This document shows positions 12,539 through 24,124 of a stretch of 64,000 nt of DNA, one piece after another. A program made the translations under genes and the position numbers. Numbering within the stretch: the first letter of the stretch is position 1; the number at the start of each line of letters is the position of its first letter. Location of the stretch: the NCBI RefSeq assembly GCF_000247815.1, contig NC_021677.1:11640803-11704802 (forward strand). The letters run 5' to 3'. The DNA comes from Ficedula albicollis. Its lineage: Eukaryota > Chordata > Aves > Passeriformes > Muscicapidae. Below the pieces are notes generated by a model. The model made no database searches and was not told the DNA's origin. It saw only the letters and a list, made by a program, of their open reading frames with translations.

Positions 12539-14290
12539 AGAAAAGAAAGAGAGGCAGATGGAAAATGGATGTGATGCAGAGGTAAGAATAAGTAAATTCC
12601 CAAAGAAGGTGAGGCCAAGGATCTGTGACAGAGCAAGGAGTTGATCAGGTTCTTGGAAAGGCCCAATACAATGGCCTAATGACACACTAATCTGTACTTT
12701 CCTTCCTCCCCCCTTGTTTTTTGGATCCCCAAGCACATCGTGTTGCTTTATTTTCTTTAGAATTCTCATGAACTGTTATATTCCAGCTCAAGCAATTTGT
12801 CACTGCCCTAAAACTGTCATACAATCTCCTCAGTCTTGTGAAACTCTCTGGACACCTGAGCACGTGTTGAAAATCTTGGCCTAGAGTCTTTGATCTTTGT
12901 GGGTTTTTTCAGCTCTTTCCATTTCCAGTTTTTAGCTTTCTCACCTCATTTCTTCCACTTCTTCAATCCCTAATCCTTGAGATTCTCACTTTTTCCTTCT
13001 TCCTTCCCTTACGAGCCTTGGTAATTCTGACTTTTTCCTTGTAACTGGTGTCATGAACTTGTTTTATCTCCTCTCAGATCCCTTTCCCCTGTGTGCTTCT
13101 ATTCATTTTTTTGAACATCCTCTTCCCAACTACCTCAAAATGTAACCACTGTTTATATCATTCACTTATTTTGCCAAGTGAGCTCAACATCTGAGGTCCT
13201 GCAGGTTTTTTCTAAACCAGTTTACTCCTTTGGAATCAACTAGCAGAGTTGCCTTGGTCACAGGTCCAGGTCCATATGCATGATCCTGACTAAAACACTT
13301 TTACAGGAGCTGTCCTCCTGTGTGATTTCTGTGCTGGGAGCATCTCCTGTGCAGGGATATCTGAGGTGGCTCCAAACAAGTGCACTCTTGGCACTGCAGC
13401 TTTGCCAGGCACCACATACACATGGTCAGAGTGCTGTAGGTGAGACTGCAGATGCCTTAGGTAGCTGCAAAAGCTTTACCCTACACTTGGATTCTTTACA
13501 TTTAACTTTTATAGCTGTCATGATCCTTGAGGTGATCCTTCTTTTAATCCACGGGCTGGAAATATTGCTGAATGTGTTATATATTTCATAGGGATTTTTG
13601 AAGATTTTATTTTTTTTAGTAGAAGTGGGTTTTTGTAGATTTTTTTTTTTCCTTAGAGGAATGATACTGTGTTCAAAGATAATGGCAAAGAGCTCACAAT
13701 GCTTGTCATGGATACCTTGACTTTTTTCATCTGCAGTAGGAAGGTAACATCCTGTGCATTCTGTGGATGTTCCTGTGCATCTTCAGTCATGCTGCAGGAA
13801 ATGGATTTCATAGAGAAATATCATACAGAAGGGGCTGAACCATATTCAGAACTGGAGAACTAGAAATAGGTGTTAATTTGTATGAAATACACAAGGGCAA
13901 ATGTAATTTTTTTTTTTCCTATGAGGCTCATTAAGGGACACTGCCAAAGGAAAAAAGGAGCACTTAGAGATTTCACAGGACACGCCCTGGTGAAATCGTC
14001 ATGTAAAAACCAAATTGATCTCTTGATGATAAGAAAGTGTAAGGGTAATTTTACAAGTCCCAGGTATAATTCTGGGCAGTTGTGTTAAAAACAAAATGTA
14101 GAGATGCAATGAGGAACCTGATTTTTTTCCTCAGGAGAACGGAAGAGCTTTCTTGGAGGAAATAATGGAATCTGATTTACTTAGCTTAGCAAAATAATAC
14201 CCATACAGATTTCAGTGACTAAAATAAAGGAGGCAGAAAAATAATTAGTAATAGAGGAGGCTGTAAGTAAATGTGGACCCAAATGGTAAA
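12539..14290. other. Unique non-coding sequence
   Basis: I recognise no gene or interspersed repeat. The first ~500 bases (about 12890-13110) remain pyrimidine-rich on the + strand, with many CTTCC/TTTCC words, but are not a regular array. Confidence 0.5.
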
Positions 14291-14508
14291 AAGCCATTAG
14301 ATGAGCATGTTTCTTGAATATCTTGCCCAAAGATTTTCCCTGGTAAGATGGTAGTGGCAAAAGCCATTAGATGAGCATGTTTCTTGAATATTTTGCCCAA
14401 AGATTTTCCCTGGTAAGATGGCAGTGGCCAATGGTAAAAAGCCATTAGATGAGCATGTTTCTTGAATATCTTGCCCAAAGATTTTCCCTGGTAAGATGGT
14501 AGTGGCAA
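14291..14508. repeat. Three-copy minisatellite, ~70-78 bp unit
   Basis: Copies start at about 14291, 14361 and 14439, and each begins with aagccattagatgagc. The outer copies share a short extra segment (atggtaaa) before the unit that the middle copy lacks, giving spacings of 70 and 78. Copies differ by a few C/T or A/G changes, so they are not simple read-level duplicates. Confidence 0.95.
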
Positions 14509-17500
14509 ACAACGAGCCAATTTTGAAAGTTGCAAAGTAGTTATATGAGTTTGCTGCTGCTGCTGGAACCTCAATTCAGCATCCCAAGAGAAGCCATTCA
14601 TTTCTGCATTCTAGTGCCATAAACAATTTTACCTTAATTTAAAGAATTCATATTTCAGCACTTTTTATTTTCTGGTTTTTTTTTTTTTTTTTTTCTCAGT
14701 GGCTTGAATAATGATCTTGAATTCTAACACTGCTTTAAGAGTTTTCAAGAGTTTTTCTCCCTTCCAAGGTTCCCCAATTTACCAGCAGTAGCTGAACGAG
14801 CCATTTGGTTTTGTCTCATATTCTGCTCTACTTTTCACATCAGGGTACTAATTTGTGTCCTGGAGTCAGTGAAGGCAGCCTGAGTACTTACTGATGGTAC
14901 AGCTCCCCACGGGAACCTCTTGTACCCCATCTAGCTGAATTCTGCTGCTATTTGTTTTTCAGCTTACATTTTTCAAAATTTGATAAAACCTGAGGGAATT
15001 AGTTGCCTAATTCTTGCAGAATTACAATGTGAGTTGGATGAATAATTTCCTCAGACTTGTTTGAAAATCTCAGATTGTTATTCTAATATTATTCGTACTA
15101 CTGCATGTGTTTTCAGAGCTAAAAATCTGCAATAAATAAGCTGCTGGAATCACATTAATTACAGGAATTACAGAAATATTCACTTACAGAGTCATTTGTA
15201 AACACAACTCATACCTGGATTAGGTTGTGTAATTTTTTAAAAAAGTAAGACTGAATACTAAAAAGCTGATCTCACTGGCTTACATAACAGCTACACATCC
15301 TACAGCAGCTGTAATTTCCATAGCACTGAACTTTAAACGGGAGAAGACAAGAGCTGAGACAAAGGACATCTTTTGAAGTTTCAGAGCCTGATTTTGTAAA
15401 CCGGTCAAAAAAAGGTGAATGCTATTTATCATAAAGCAGACTAATTTTCTGTCAGGTTTTTCCCCAGTTAATGGTTCTTCAACCTTTCAAATGAGAATAA
15501 GAACTGTGTACGTCAAGGGAATCGTATTCCCTTAACAGAAAGGGAACAGATGCCTAACCTATAAGTTTGCATATCTCTGTTTTATTGCTGTGGGACTTGC
15601 CAGTTCTAGGGCCAAAGCAGAGCCCTAACTAGTGGGAATGGAATGGAAAAGGAAGGTAAAAAGGTAAAAGAAAGAGATGAAATCAATAAGAGAGGGTTCA
15701 AAACATATGTCTGATGAGTTCTTTCTCGCAGGTAACATTGTCAAAGAATAAAACTGAGCTGGAGGGTAACATGCTACTTTTCTGTCCAGTCAGTTCACTA
15801 GAAAAGACTAAATTTGATTCAAAGCTCTGTAGAGACATCTGAGAGATGCTGTTTTCCATGGTGTTCAAGAAATTCTGAAGGAATTTAAATACTTTTAGTT
15901 AGCTAGATTATGCTGCATTCTTCTCATTAACAAGGGGAATTTGGTAGCCTCTGTCTTTGACTTTTCTGGAGATTCAACTTCATTTGGTGTGAAAATAGTC
16001 CTGGTCTCTTTAAGGGAGGATAAGACAGTGGATAAATTGCCACCATGTGCTAAGAAGCTTTGGGATAAAGCCTTATTCCCCAAATGAGAATTGCTAACAG
16101 GAATTCCAAAAGGATTATTACAGCCCTTTGCTTCCCACATTTTTTTGGGTGATCAAATCTTTGCAAGTTCACGTAGCTTATGAGCATTCAAAGAGGCCTG
16201 TTGTAAAATGTTCATCACTTAATTCACATTTTTTTGTATCACCTGATGGCATTTTCAGACCTGGAGAGTGCAACAACTTTGTTCTTTGATTTGGTAAGAG
16301 GGTGATTAGTTTCACAACTGGAATTGGCGCTGGAATTCTTCCCACTGAATTTGGGGTGTTTGTGGAAGCAACCTACTTGAGGTCCCCTGAAGTCACTGCA
16401 GAGCAGAAGGCACTTGGAAAGCAGCATTCATACTGCCTGCATAAGTACTGCTTTTAGGAAGAATTGCTTTCGGTGCTCTTCAGAAAATTAGGTTAAATTA
16501 GACACCCAGCTTCCAGAGGGTTGGAGCCAGGCAAGAAGAGTCTGTCATTTCCAGAGAAATGGGTCTCCATTCCTTGGAAACCCAGAATATGAGGGCCAGG
16601 GGGCACCTACAACACAGATCTGCTTGCTGGATATAGCCTTGATATATCTCTCCTTTATTGAAGAAAATTCTCTATCCAGACTCTACATGGTTTATGAATA
16701 AATCCAAGACATATATGCTTGGATTTTTTTTTTTTTTTGGCTCAGTCCTTTTATTCTGCACAGAACTCTGGTTCTCAGAGTAAAAGGTTAATGATCTTTG
16801 GGTCCAGGCTGACCCAGGATCAGAGCAGCAGTTTTTTTCCTCGACTGCAGCAGGAGGTGAATTCAGGGCCTGTTTGAAAACCTGCCTTTACATGCAGCTC
16901 AGGTTTAGACAGGGGAACCTTGTGCAGTGCAAGTCCTCTGTGAAATTAGGTGACTCTATGTTGTAAGAGGCAATTTTTTGATTAAAAGAAAAGAATCTGA
17001 TAAAAGCATGTGTTTGTTTTTGGAGAACAGCACGACAATGTGTATCGTTTTTATCTGTCAACAGCCATCACCTTGTCAGAGTTTGGCTGCTGTTGATTTA
17101 TTACAACCTATGCGAATGTATAATTGGTAGGCTGGTCCTCAGATCTGTGAAGGAGAGGCACAAATTTGGAAGCCAGATGTCCCATGGTAATGCACTAAAA
17201 GAGAGAGATAATCACCAAAGAGCTGAGGAGTCCTTCAACTCATTACTCTTACATACTCTCTTAGCCTTAAGATTTATCAGTGTTTGTAATGAAAGCATCT
17301 AAAATGAAAACAACTTATTAACTTCTCTAAAGGCACCATCTTCCACTCCCCACAAATAAATCTTTTATCAGGATCTGCACTGCAGGAGCCCCAGCCTTTT
17401 AAATTGGGTGGAATTCACTGAGGCACACTATTTAGCAATGCTGTCCCAACGCCCAGAATGACCTTGACAAAGAGAAAAGACATTGGAGGTGGGAACTTCC

Positions 17501-20500
17501 TGGCAAAATAATGCATGCAAGGAAGTATTACTCTCACTGAGGAGTTTCAGGGATGATCCTTGGAGCTGTTTCACTGCCAGCACTGAGGGTGTGCAAACTG
17601 TGCCTGCAGAGGTGTGGCCTGCCCTTGACCTGTGTGGGGCTCAGCCTTTAAATCTGAGCATCAAGGACCATTGGATCTGAAAAGAGCATCCTGCCAGAGG
17701 GAGCACAGGGTTGTAGTTCTAGCAGAGCTGCTCTCCAGCTGAGCTGAAGGAACATTACCTTTTAAATATTGATCTGTGCTTTTAATTTGCTATTAATCAC
17801 AGTGGGTTTCAGAGCGTTTGGGTTTCACAAGGAGGCTGTGGCTCTTCCAAGGTGATGCCATTAACAAGTGCCTCTCGTTCCTGGTGTTGGAATTCTGGTT
17901 GGCAGAAGGCAGGTTGTTGAAAATTTTCTGGGGACTGCAGAGGACTTCTATAGGGGAACACTTGTGTTGGACAGGAATGTAGGGGCTGAAAGGCAGAGCT
18001 GTAAAGCCCCTGTGTAAATTATCATTTGTCTTTTCCCTCTAATTCAGCCCTGATCTGGAGAGAGGGAGAGCAATATGTCATTAAAGGAGTCTTAGTGGGT
18101 TCACAGACCAGGTGATGTACATCCTCTATTTGCCTCAGACAACCACATGTACATCTCTCTAATGTGATTAGACCGTCATACAGGGCACAGATCAATTTAT
18201 TATTCTGCCTGAGAGCACCATGTTCCTCTTTAAAAAATTGTTACTCCTGAAGTTGGCAATTACTTTAAAATAAATTTACCGAAGACAAAATTGTGCCTCT
18301 TGGGTCAGCAAATGACTTCCCTGTTTTTTCTTGAAGAGACAAGGTGTTTATTAAGACCTCCTTAGTTTACTGTGTTGGGTTTTTCACTTTGAATAATTGT
18401 CCAATTAAATATAATTTGGAAGTCCATGCTAACCTACTGCTTGCATTGTATAAGTAAGAATATCTCTGAAAGATGTGCATTAATAAATCCCACTGAGCCC
18501 TATCTCTTTTAAAAAATGGTTTCCTTTGTTTAATTTTTAGAATTCTTTCACAGGGCTCTAAGCCTTACATTTGGAAAAGCTGCTGTTTTCACACAAATAA
18601 TTTATACAGTCCATTCTTTCAGATTCTGTAGAAAACATTTTTATCATTTATTGCAAGATAGCTTATTTTAAAAATTATTTTTAACCTATTGTTTAGGCTT
18701 GGAGCATGTTTTACAGTTTAAAACTTTACAGATTCTATTTTTTTGTGTGTCTGTACCTAGGGATTCCTACTCCTAATTTGCAAGGGGGAAATACTATGAA
18801 GTTAAGTGGATAAAAGACAAGTAATTAAATGTAGCAATTAGATGAAGTTCTAGAAACCCAAGATGGAATTGGTCAATAAGAGATATGAAGGAGGATAAAG
18901 AAAAATGATGTTTCCTGATATGACATGTTCCACAGAGATACAGTCATGCCTGGCCTTGCAGTCTGAGCATGAGGCTGGCAGCAGGACCTCTCACTTTGAC
19001 TCCAGCACAAAGAACATTGATGTTTCTTTATCTAGTAGCATCTAAGTCACTCTAACTCATTTTCTCCTGTGGATAGAAGACTTTTATTTCTAATAGGAAT
19101 ATAATGAGTATTGATTAGCTAATCAATATAATTAATAAAGTTTTTTAGAGCTGAGGAAATAACAAAGCAGATGGGGGAAATTTTACCTCATTTTGCAATT
19201 CATAAAAAAGACTGCCACAAAATGAATTCCAAAAAACATTTTATGCTGTTGTAATTACACTTTTAATTGTAATTATGGTTGCTCTCACTGTACTAAAAGT
19301 GTATTTTTGTTTTGCTATAGGTAGGAAAAGACATACAGTAAATTGACATTAGGATTTAAATTAGCTGTGTACTCTGTCCTTTATATTCTGGTTGCCTTCA
19401 CCCTCTAGTGAAACATAAGAAGCTGGAAAGCTTATTTGCCTTTCCTAGTCTATCAGTGCACAGAACATCTAATTAATGTTGAGGTCAGTAACACAATCTG
19501 CTCTTCCTGGAGAGTTAAGATCCAACAACCACCCAGACACCAGAATAAACTCCAGCCAAGTGTTTTCAGCCAGAATGAAACAGAAGTTAATTGGTACTGC
19601 CCTCTTCACTGGGCAGGAGGGTGCATCTGTCTGCATGTGCATATAAACACCTGTAGAAATCTGAAGGACATCCTTCAGTCCCTGCTGAGATGGGGAGCCA
19701 GCAACTTCACTGGAATAGCAGAGTGGTGGACTTTTCCCCCCTCAGTATTTTGATAATGTAATTCTTTAGAAAGAGTGCTTACAGATAAAACAGCCTGGCT
19801 GCATCATGGAACCAGGAAAATTCGGGATAGCAGGAGGCCAGAGGAAAGCGGCAGGAGACTTCAAAGGAGGTGAATTCCATGCCTGAAAAAGTCACATTAT
19901 ACACTTTTATCTCCCTTTAACTACCCTTGCTGTGCATGCCCAAATTGGTTTGTGGCATTCTATAGGTGAAAAACACCCTGGTCTTTACTGGACATTGTGA
20001 CAAAAATATCATGCCTTGCTTTGAACAAAGAGCCAGTAATTAGTGGTTGCTCTTATCCAAGCAGTACAGAGCAGTTTTGAGAATGGGCAATATGAAAAAA
20101 GTGGATTTTGAAAGAGTAGTTCTTTGTTTGAGGAAGTAAAACAATAAGTAAAATGATCTTAAAATAAAGAGTAAGAATGTTAGAGCTCCCACAAATTTTT
20201 AAAAACCCAAAAGCATAGAGACAAGGGCTGTAGCTATACCTGTTTCACCTCCTTTGCTGCGTGCTTACCTATACAGAATCCCATTCATCCATATTCTGTT
20301 TTGGAATGATGTATTGATTACTTTAACTGCACTTGCCATGCAGCTGGCATGGCAGCTGTATACTCCTACTTCTGCAAGACTTGTTTCATTTCCCATAAAT
20401 AATTTTTTATGCTGATTCAGCCAAACAGAGCTCCCCCAAAACTAAGCAGGAGGATTGGCTTAAACCATGCTCTGATTATTTTTTGAAATATGGTACACTG

Positions 20501-21879
20501 ATGCTTTTGGAACAAAATGCTTTCCTGACAGGCATGAACAGCAATAGCACCCCTTAAAAGCACTGAACAACACCTGCAAGGTTTTCATGCATCCCTGCAG
20601 TGCTCTGCATCCCAGAGACCTGTTTCCAGATGGGGAAAAAACGTGGCAGCAAGAAGTTTGTTGAAATTATGCCATTTTGTGAAATAGTACTGTGGTGACA
20701 AATCAGAAAACTCAGACAGTTTTTTATCAATATTTTCCAGCCAGCTCTTATTTGCTCTCTCTCATGAGCAACTTTACAGAATGCAGTGCTTAATTCATGC
20801 TGTGGTTACTCAGTTAATCACCAAAACCTGCCTTTCTTCTGCGTTTTCTACATAAGTATCTACTTCACAGGCTTAGTGATGATAGTCTGGGGTTTGCAAG
20901 AGTACATAAGCAAGACACCATATCTCTGCTCATGCTGGCAAAGTCCTGCTTGAGCTGTTCTTACATTAATAAGTTTATCCAGGTTCTCCAAGTAAGCTTA
21001 GGTGGATTCTGACAGTACGGCTCTGCAGTGAGCAGCAAGTTTCCTGTTGGAAGCAGAAAGCACTTACTGGTGTTTCCTGTCAGTGAGATGAACAAAGTAC
21101 TGCCTGAGGAGTGGGGGCAGAGTCCTAGAATGGACTTTTGTGGGGTTGAGGGGTGGGCCATGGTAAATTGCTATTTTTGACTGTAGATCCTCACTGTCCT
21201 TCAGTGTGGGGGGTATCACAGAGGTGTGTGGGAACTAATAATGCCCAGCAGAACTTTTATCAGTGCCAGGGAGAAAGGAATAGGAGTACAGTCTAATGCA
21301 CCACTTACTTCTCCACTTCAGTGAGTGTCAGCTCTTCAGGACCACTGTTGTGCCAAGCAGATAAGCAGTTTGTTACTGGAGACAAGACAGGTGCTTGAAA
21401 TCCTGAAGATGTGTGTGGAGATAATTGCTAGTTTTTAATGACTGGACCAGCTGACAACTTAAAAAATTCTTCAGTTTCTGAGTTAGCATAGTCTGAGCTA
21501 GTCTAGGATAGCTTAATGGAGAAGTGAATGGAGACAAAATTTCAGTCGTCGCTTCTTCAATTTTCCAATCTTTTTATAAAAGGCACTGATATAATGTTAG
21601 GTTTGATTATAATCCAGATGATTTTATAATAAATGTAACTTCAAGTACAGACAGTGATTAGTAGCCAAGAGATGCAGCAGTTTGCACAGCAAAGGGCCAA
21701 ATGGATGATTAGGTGATCAGAGCATCTGATGTGAGGCAGAGCTGGGATTGCCTAAGCCAAAGAAGAGAAGGCTCAAGGGTATCTTCCCAGTGTATATAAA
21801 TACCTGATGAGAGGATAGAGAGGACAGAGACACACTCTTCTCATGGTGCCAAATGATTGCACAAAACCCAATGTGCATT
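14509..21879. other. Unique non-coding sequence
   Basis: No gene, RNA or known repeat is recognised over about 7.4 kb. It contains T runs at 14676-14694 and near 16724-16738, and several AT-rich blocks (15030-15250, 18000-18310, 18560-18720, 19080-19310). The block at 18000-18310 has less low-complexity sequence than its neighbours and is a candidate for conserved non-coding DNA, which only alignment could show. Confidence 0.5.
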
Positions 21880-22110
21880 AACAGAAATACAAGAAAATCC
21901 GTTTTCACATGAAAAGAAAAGCCCTTACTGTGAGGACGGTCAAACTCTGGCAAGGTTGCCCAGACATGTTGCTGAGTTTCCATCCTTGGAGATGCTCAAA
22001 CCCCAGCTGGAAACAGCCCTGAGTAATGTGCTCTAGTTGATTCTGCTGTGAGCAAAGCAGGAGCAGACTAGACAGTCTCTAGAGGCAGCTTCCAACCTGT
22101 TCTTTATTCT
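21880..22110 (+). mobile_element. CR1 LINE, degraded 3'-end fragment
   Basis: The nucleotide pattern follows the CR1 C-terminal/3' UTR consensus: actgtgagg, then a 'gtcaaactctggcaaggttg' equivalent, then a 'cccaga...tccatccttggagat' block, then a 'cagactagacag...cttccaacctgt' tail. It is more diverged than the other copies and lacks the final octamer repeats. It lies on the same strand as the other three CR1 fragments. Confidence 0.8.
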
Positions 22111-22402
22111 CCTTCCTATCAAAGGTCAAGTTTCTGGTGTGTAATTCAGTACTAACTGAAGCTGACTGGTGTCTTTACATCAGTTTCAATGATCATGGTT
22201 CAGGTCAAGCATGAGAGGAAAAATAAACAATATTAGTAGAGATAAAAACTCAGATTTGGGAGCAGAAGAAGCAGACATACCAATAAAATTAAATGAACAG
22301 TCACTAAAAAGATAGCTGCAGAAAGGTCCAAAAAAGAGATATCAAAAGTGATGCCAAAGAGGAGCAGAGCTGTATTTCTGCTCACAGTGCATCTCTGTTA
22401 TG

Positions 22403-22556
<154 letters not shown>

Positions 22557-22865
22557 GGATTCTACATCTCTACCTATCCAATCTTCTTGGACTCCTAGGT
22601 TTCTTCAATACCAGCCTCTAAGTAAAACAACACTTCTACTTTGCAGCCAAGTGCACAGGTGTTTAAAATGTGGCTTGTTTAAATAAATTAAACAAGTATA
22701 TTTGATAGGATGCTTCTAACAATTTCTAGATTTTCAGTCTAGTTTAAATTCTTAAATTGCAGCTAACCTTAAAAAAGGAAGCTGAAGTTCCTCTTTTACC
22801 CAGAATTACAGTTCATTTAACAAGCAGCTGAATATGTATTTGCCATTAATAGAGTAATTGAAGGG

Positions 22866-23322
22866 TGAAGGGTCTGAAGCACTAATTCTATAAGGAGCAG
22901 CTGAGGGACCTGGGGTTATTTAGTCTTGAGAGGAAGGGTCAGGAGAGACCTCATTACTGTCTACAACTGCCTGTAAGATTGTACACAGGTGGGTTTGGTC
23001 TTTTCTTCCTTGTAACAAGCAACGGGAGGGTTTGGTCTTTTCTTCCTCGTAACAAGCAACAGGGCAAGAGGAAAGAGCCTCATGTTGTTCCAGGGAAAGT
23101 TTAGATTGGATATTGGAAAAAAGTTCCTTCACTGAAAGGGTGGTCAAACGTTGGAGCAGAGAGGTGTATAGGCACTATCCCCAAAATTCTTCAAAAAAAC
23201 CAGGCAGATGTGGAGCTTAGGGACGTGGTTTAGTGGTAGACCTGGCAGAGTTAGGCTAATGGTTGGGCTTGATGGTGCTGGGGGTCTTTTCCAGCCTTAA
23301 TGATACTGTAATTCCATGATTG
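22866..23322 (+). mobile_element. CR1 LINE, 3' portion with internal 37-bp duplication
   Basis: The CR1 signatures are in order: ctgaggg...ctggggttatttag, gagacctcatta, aacaagcaac...gggcaagaggaaa, gtttagattggatattgg, cttcactgaaagggtggtca, cttagggacgtggtttagtgg, ggttgggcttgatgg, and an ending near ttccatgatt. This resembles the CR1 subfamily with a 'gtggacttggcagtgctgg' 3' UTR. Inside it, a 37-bp piece (22991-23027) is repeated from 23028 with one change, duplicating the 'ggtctnttct...aacaagc' stretch that CR1 normally has once. It is 5'-truncated and dead. Confidence 0.93.
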
Positions 23323-23425
23323 CCATCATGCATGGTAGTAGACACTTTTTTAAAATTGAAGATATCAAACTTTGACCCAATGCTAAAGTCTAGTTCCAGT
23401 TCTTAGGAATTTTTAGGGATGAAGA

Positions 23426-24124
23426 CTCTCTTAAACATCTTTTAGAGCTTATAGGTGACCTTATTTTGTTTCCTCTTCATGAATGTGCTGTTGGGTATAT
23501 GGGTGGCTTTATGGATTTTTCTTCCTTCTGAGATCACTTGGTTTATGATATGTGCTTACAGAAGTCATTGGTCCATCTTCTAAACTAGTATTTTTAAAGT
23601 ATGGATGATGAAACCATGATAAATAACTCAGTCTTTCATATAGACTTCTACTTTTGGACAGATTTACTTCTTAGATCTACCTATGAAGAGTGAAGACATT
23701 GGTCCCTTATTTTTGATTTATGGAAGGTTTAAGAATCACTTCTTAGATCTACCTATGAAGAGTGAAGACAATGGTCCCTTACTTTTGATTTATGGAAGGT
23801 TTAAGAATCCCTCTCTTAAACATCTTTTAGAGCTTATAGGTGACCTTCTTTTGTTTCCTCTTCATGAATGTGCTGTTGGGTATATGGGTGGCTTTATGGA
23901 TTTTTCTTCCTTCTGAGATCACTTGGTTTATGATATGTGCTTACAGAAGTCATTGGTCCATCTTCTAAACTAGTATTTTTAAAGTATGGATGATGAAACC
24001 ATGATAAATAACTCAGTCTTTCGTATAGACTTCTACTTTTGGACAGATTTACTTCTTAGATCTACCTATGAAGAGTGAAGACATTGGTCCCTTATTTTTG
24101 ATTTATGGAAGGTTTAAGAATCAT
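23426..24124. repeat. Nested tandem duplication (385-bp and 72-bp periods)
   Basis: Bases 23426-23737 recur at 23811-24123 (offset 385) with few differences. Between them, the last ~72 bp of the unit (23666-23737) is repeated once more at 23738-23809. The order is therefore long unit, extra tail copy, long unit. A few single-base differences separate copies (for example cattggtccc versus caatggtccc). No coding potential or known repeat family is recognised. Confidence 0.95.

Noticed and set aside
11215..12769. Long frames of repeated FLPS on one strand and GRKE on the other (up to 441 codons)
   Set aside because: They are translations of the CCTT array. Any frame in this repeat is open, and there is no unique coding sequence of note on either side.
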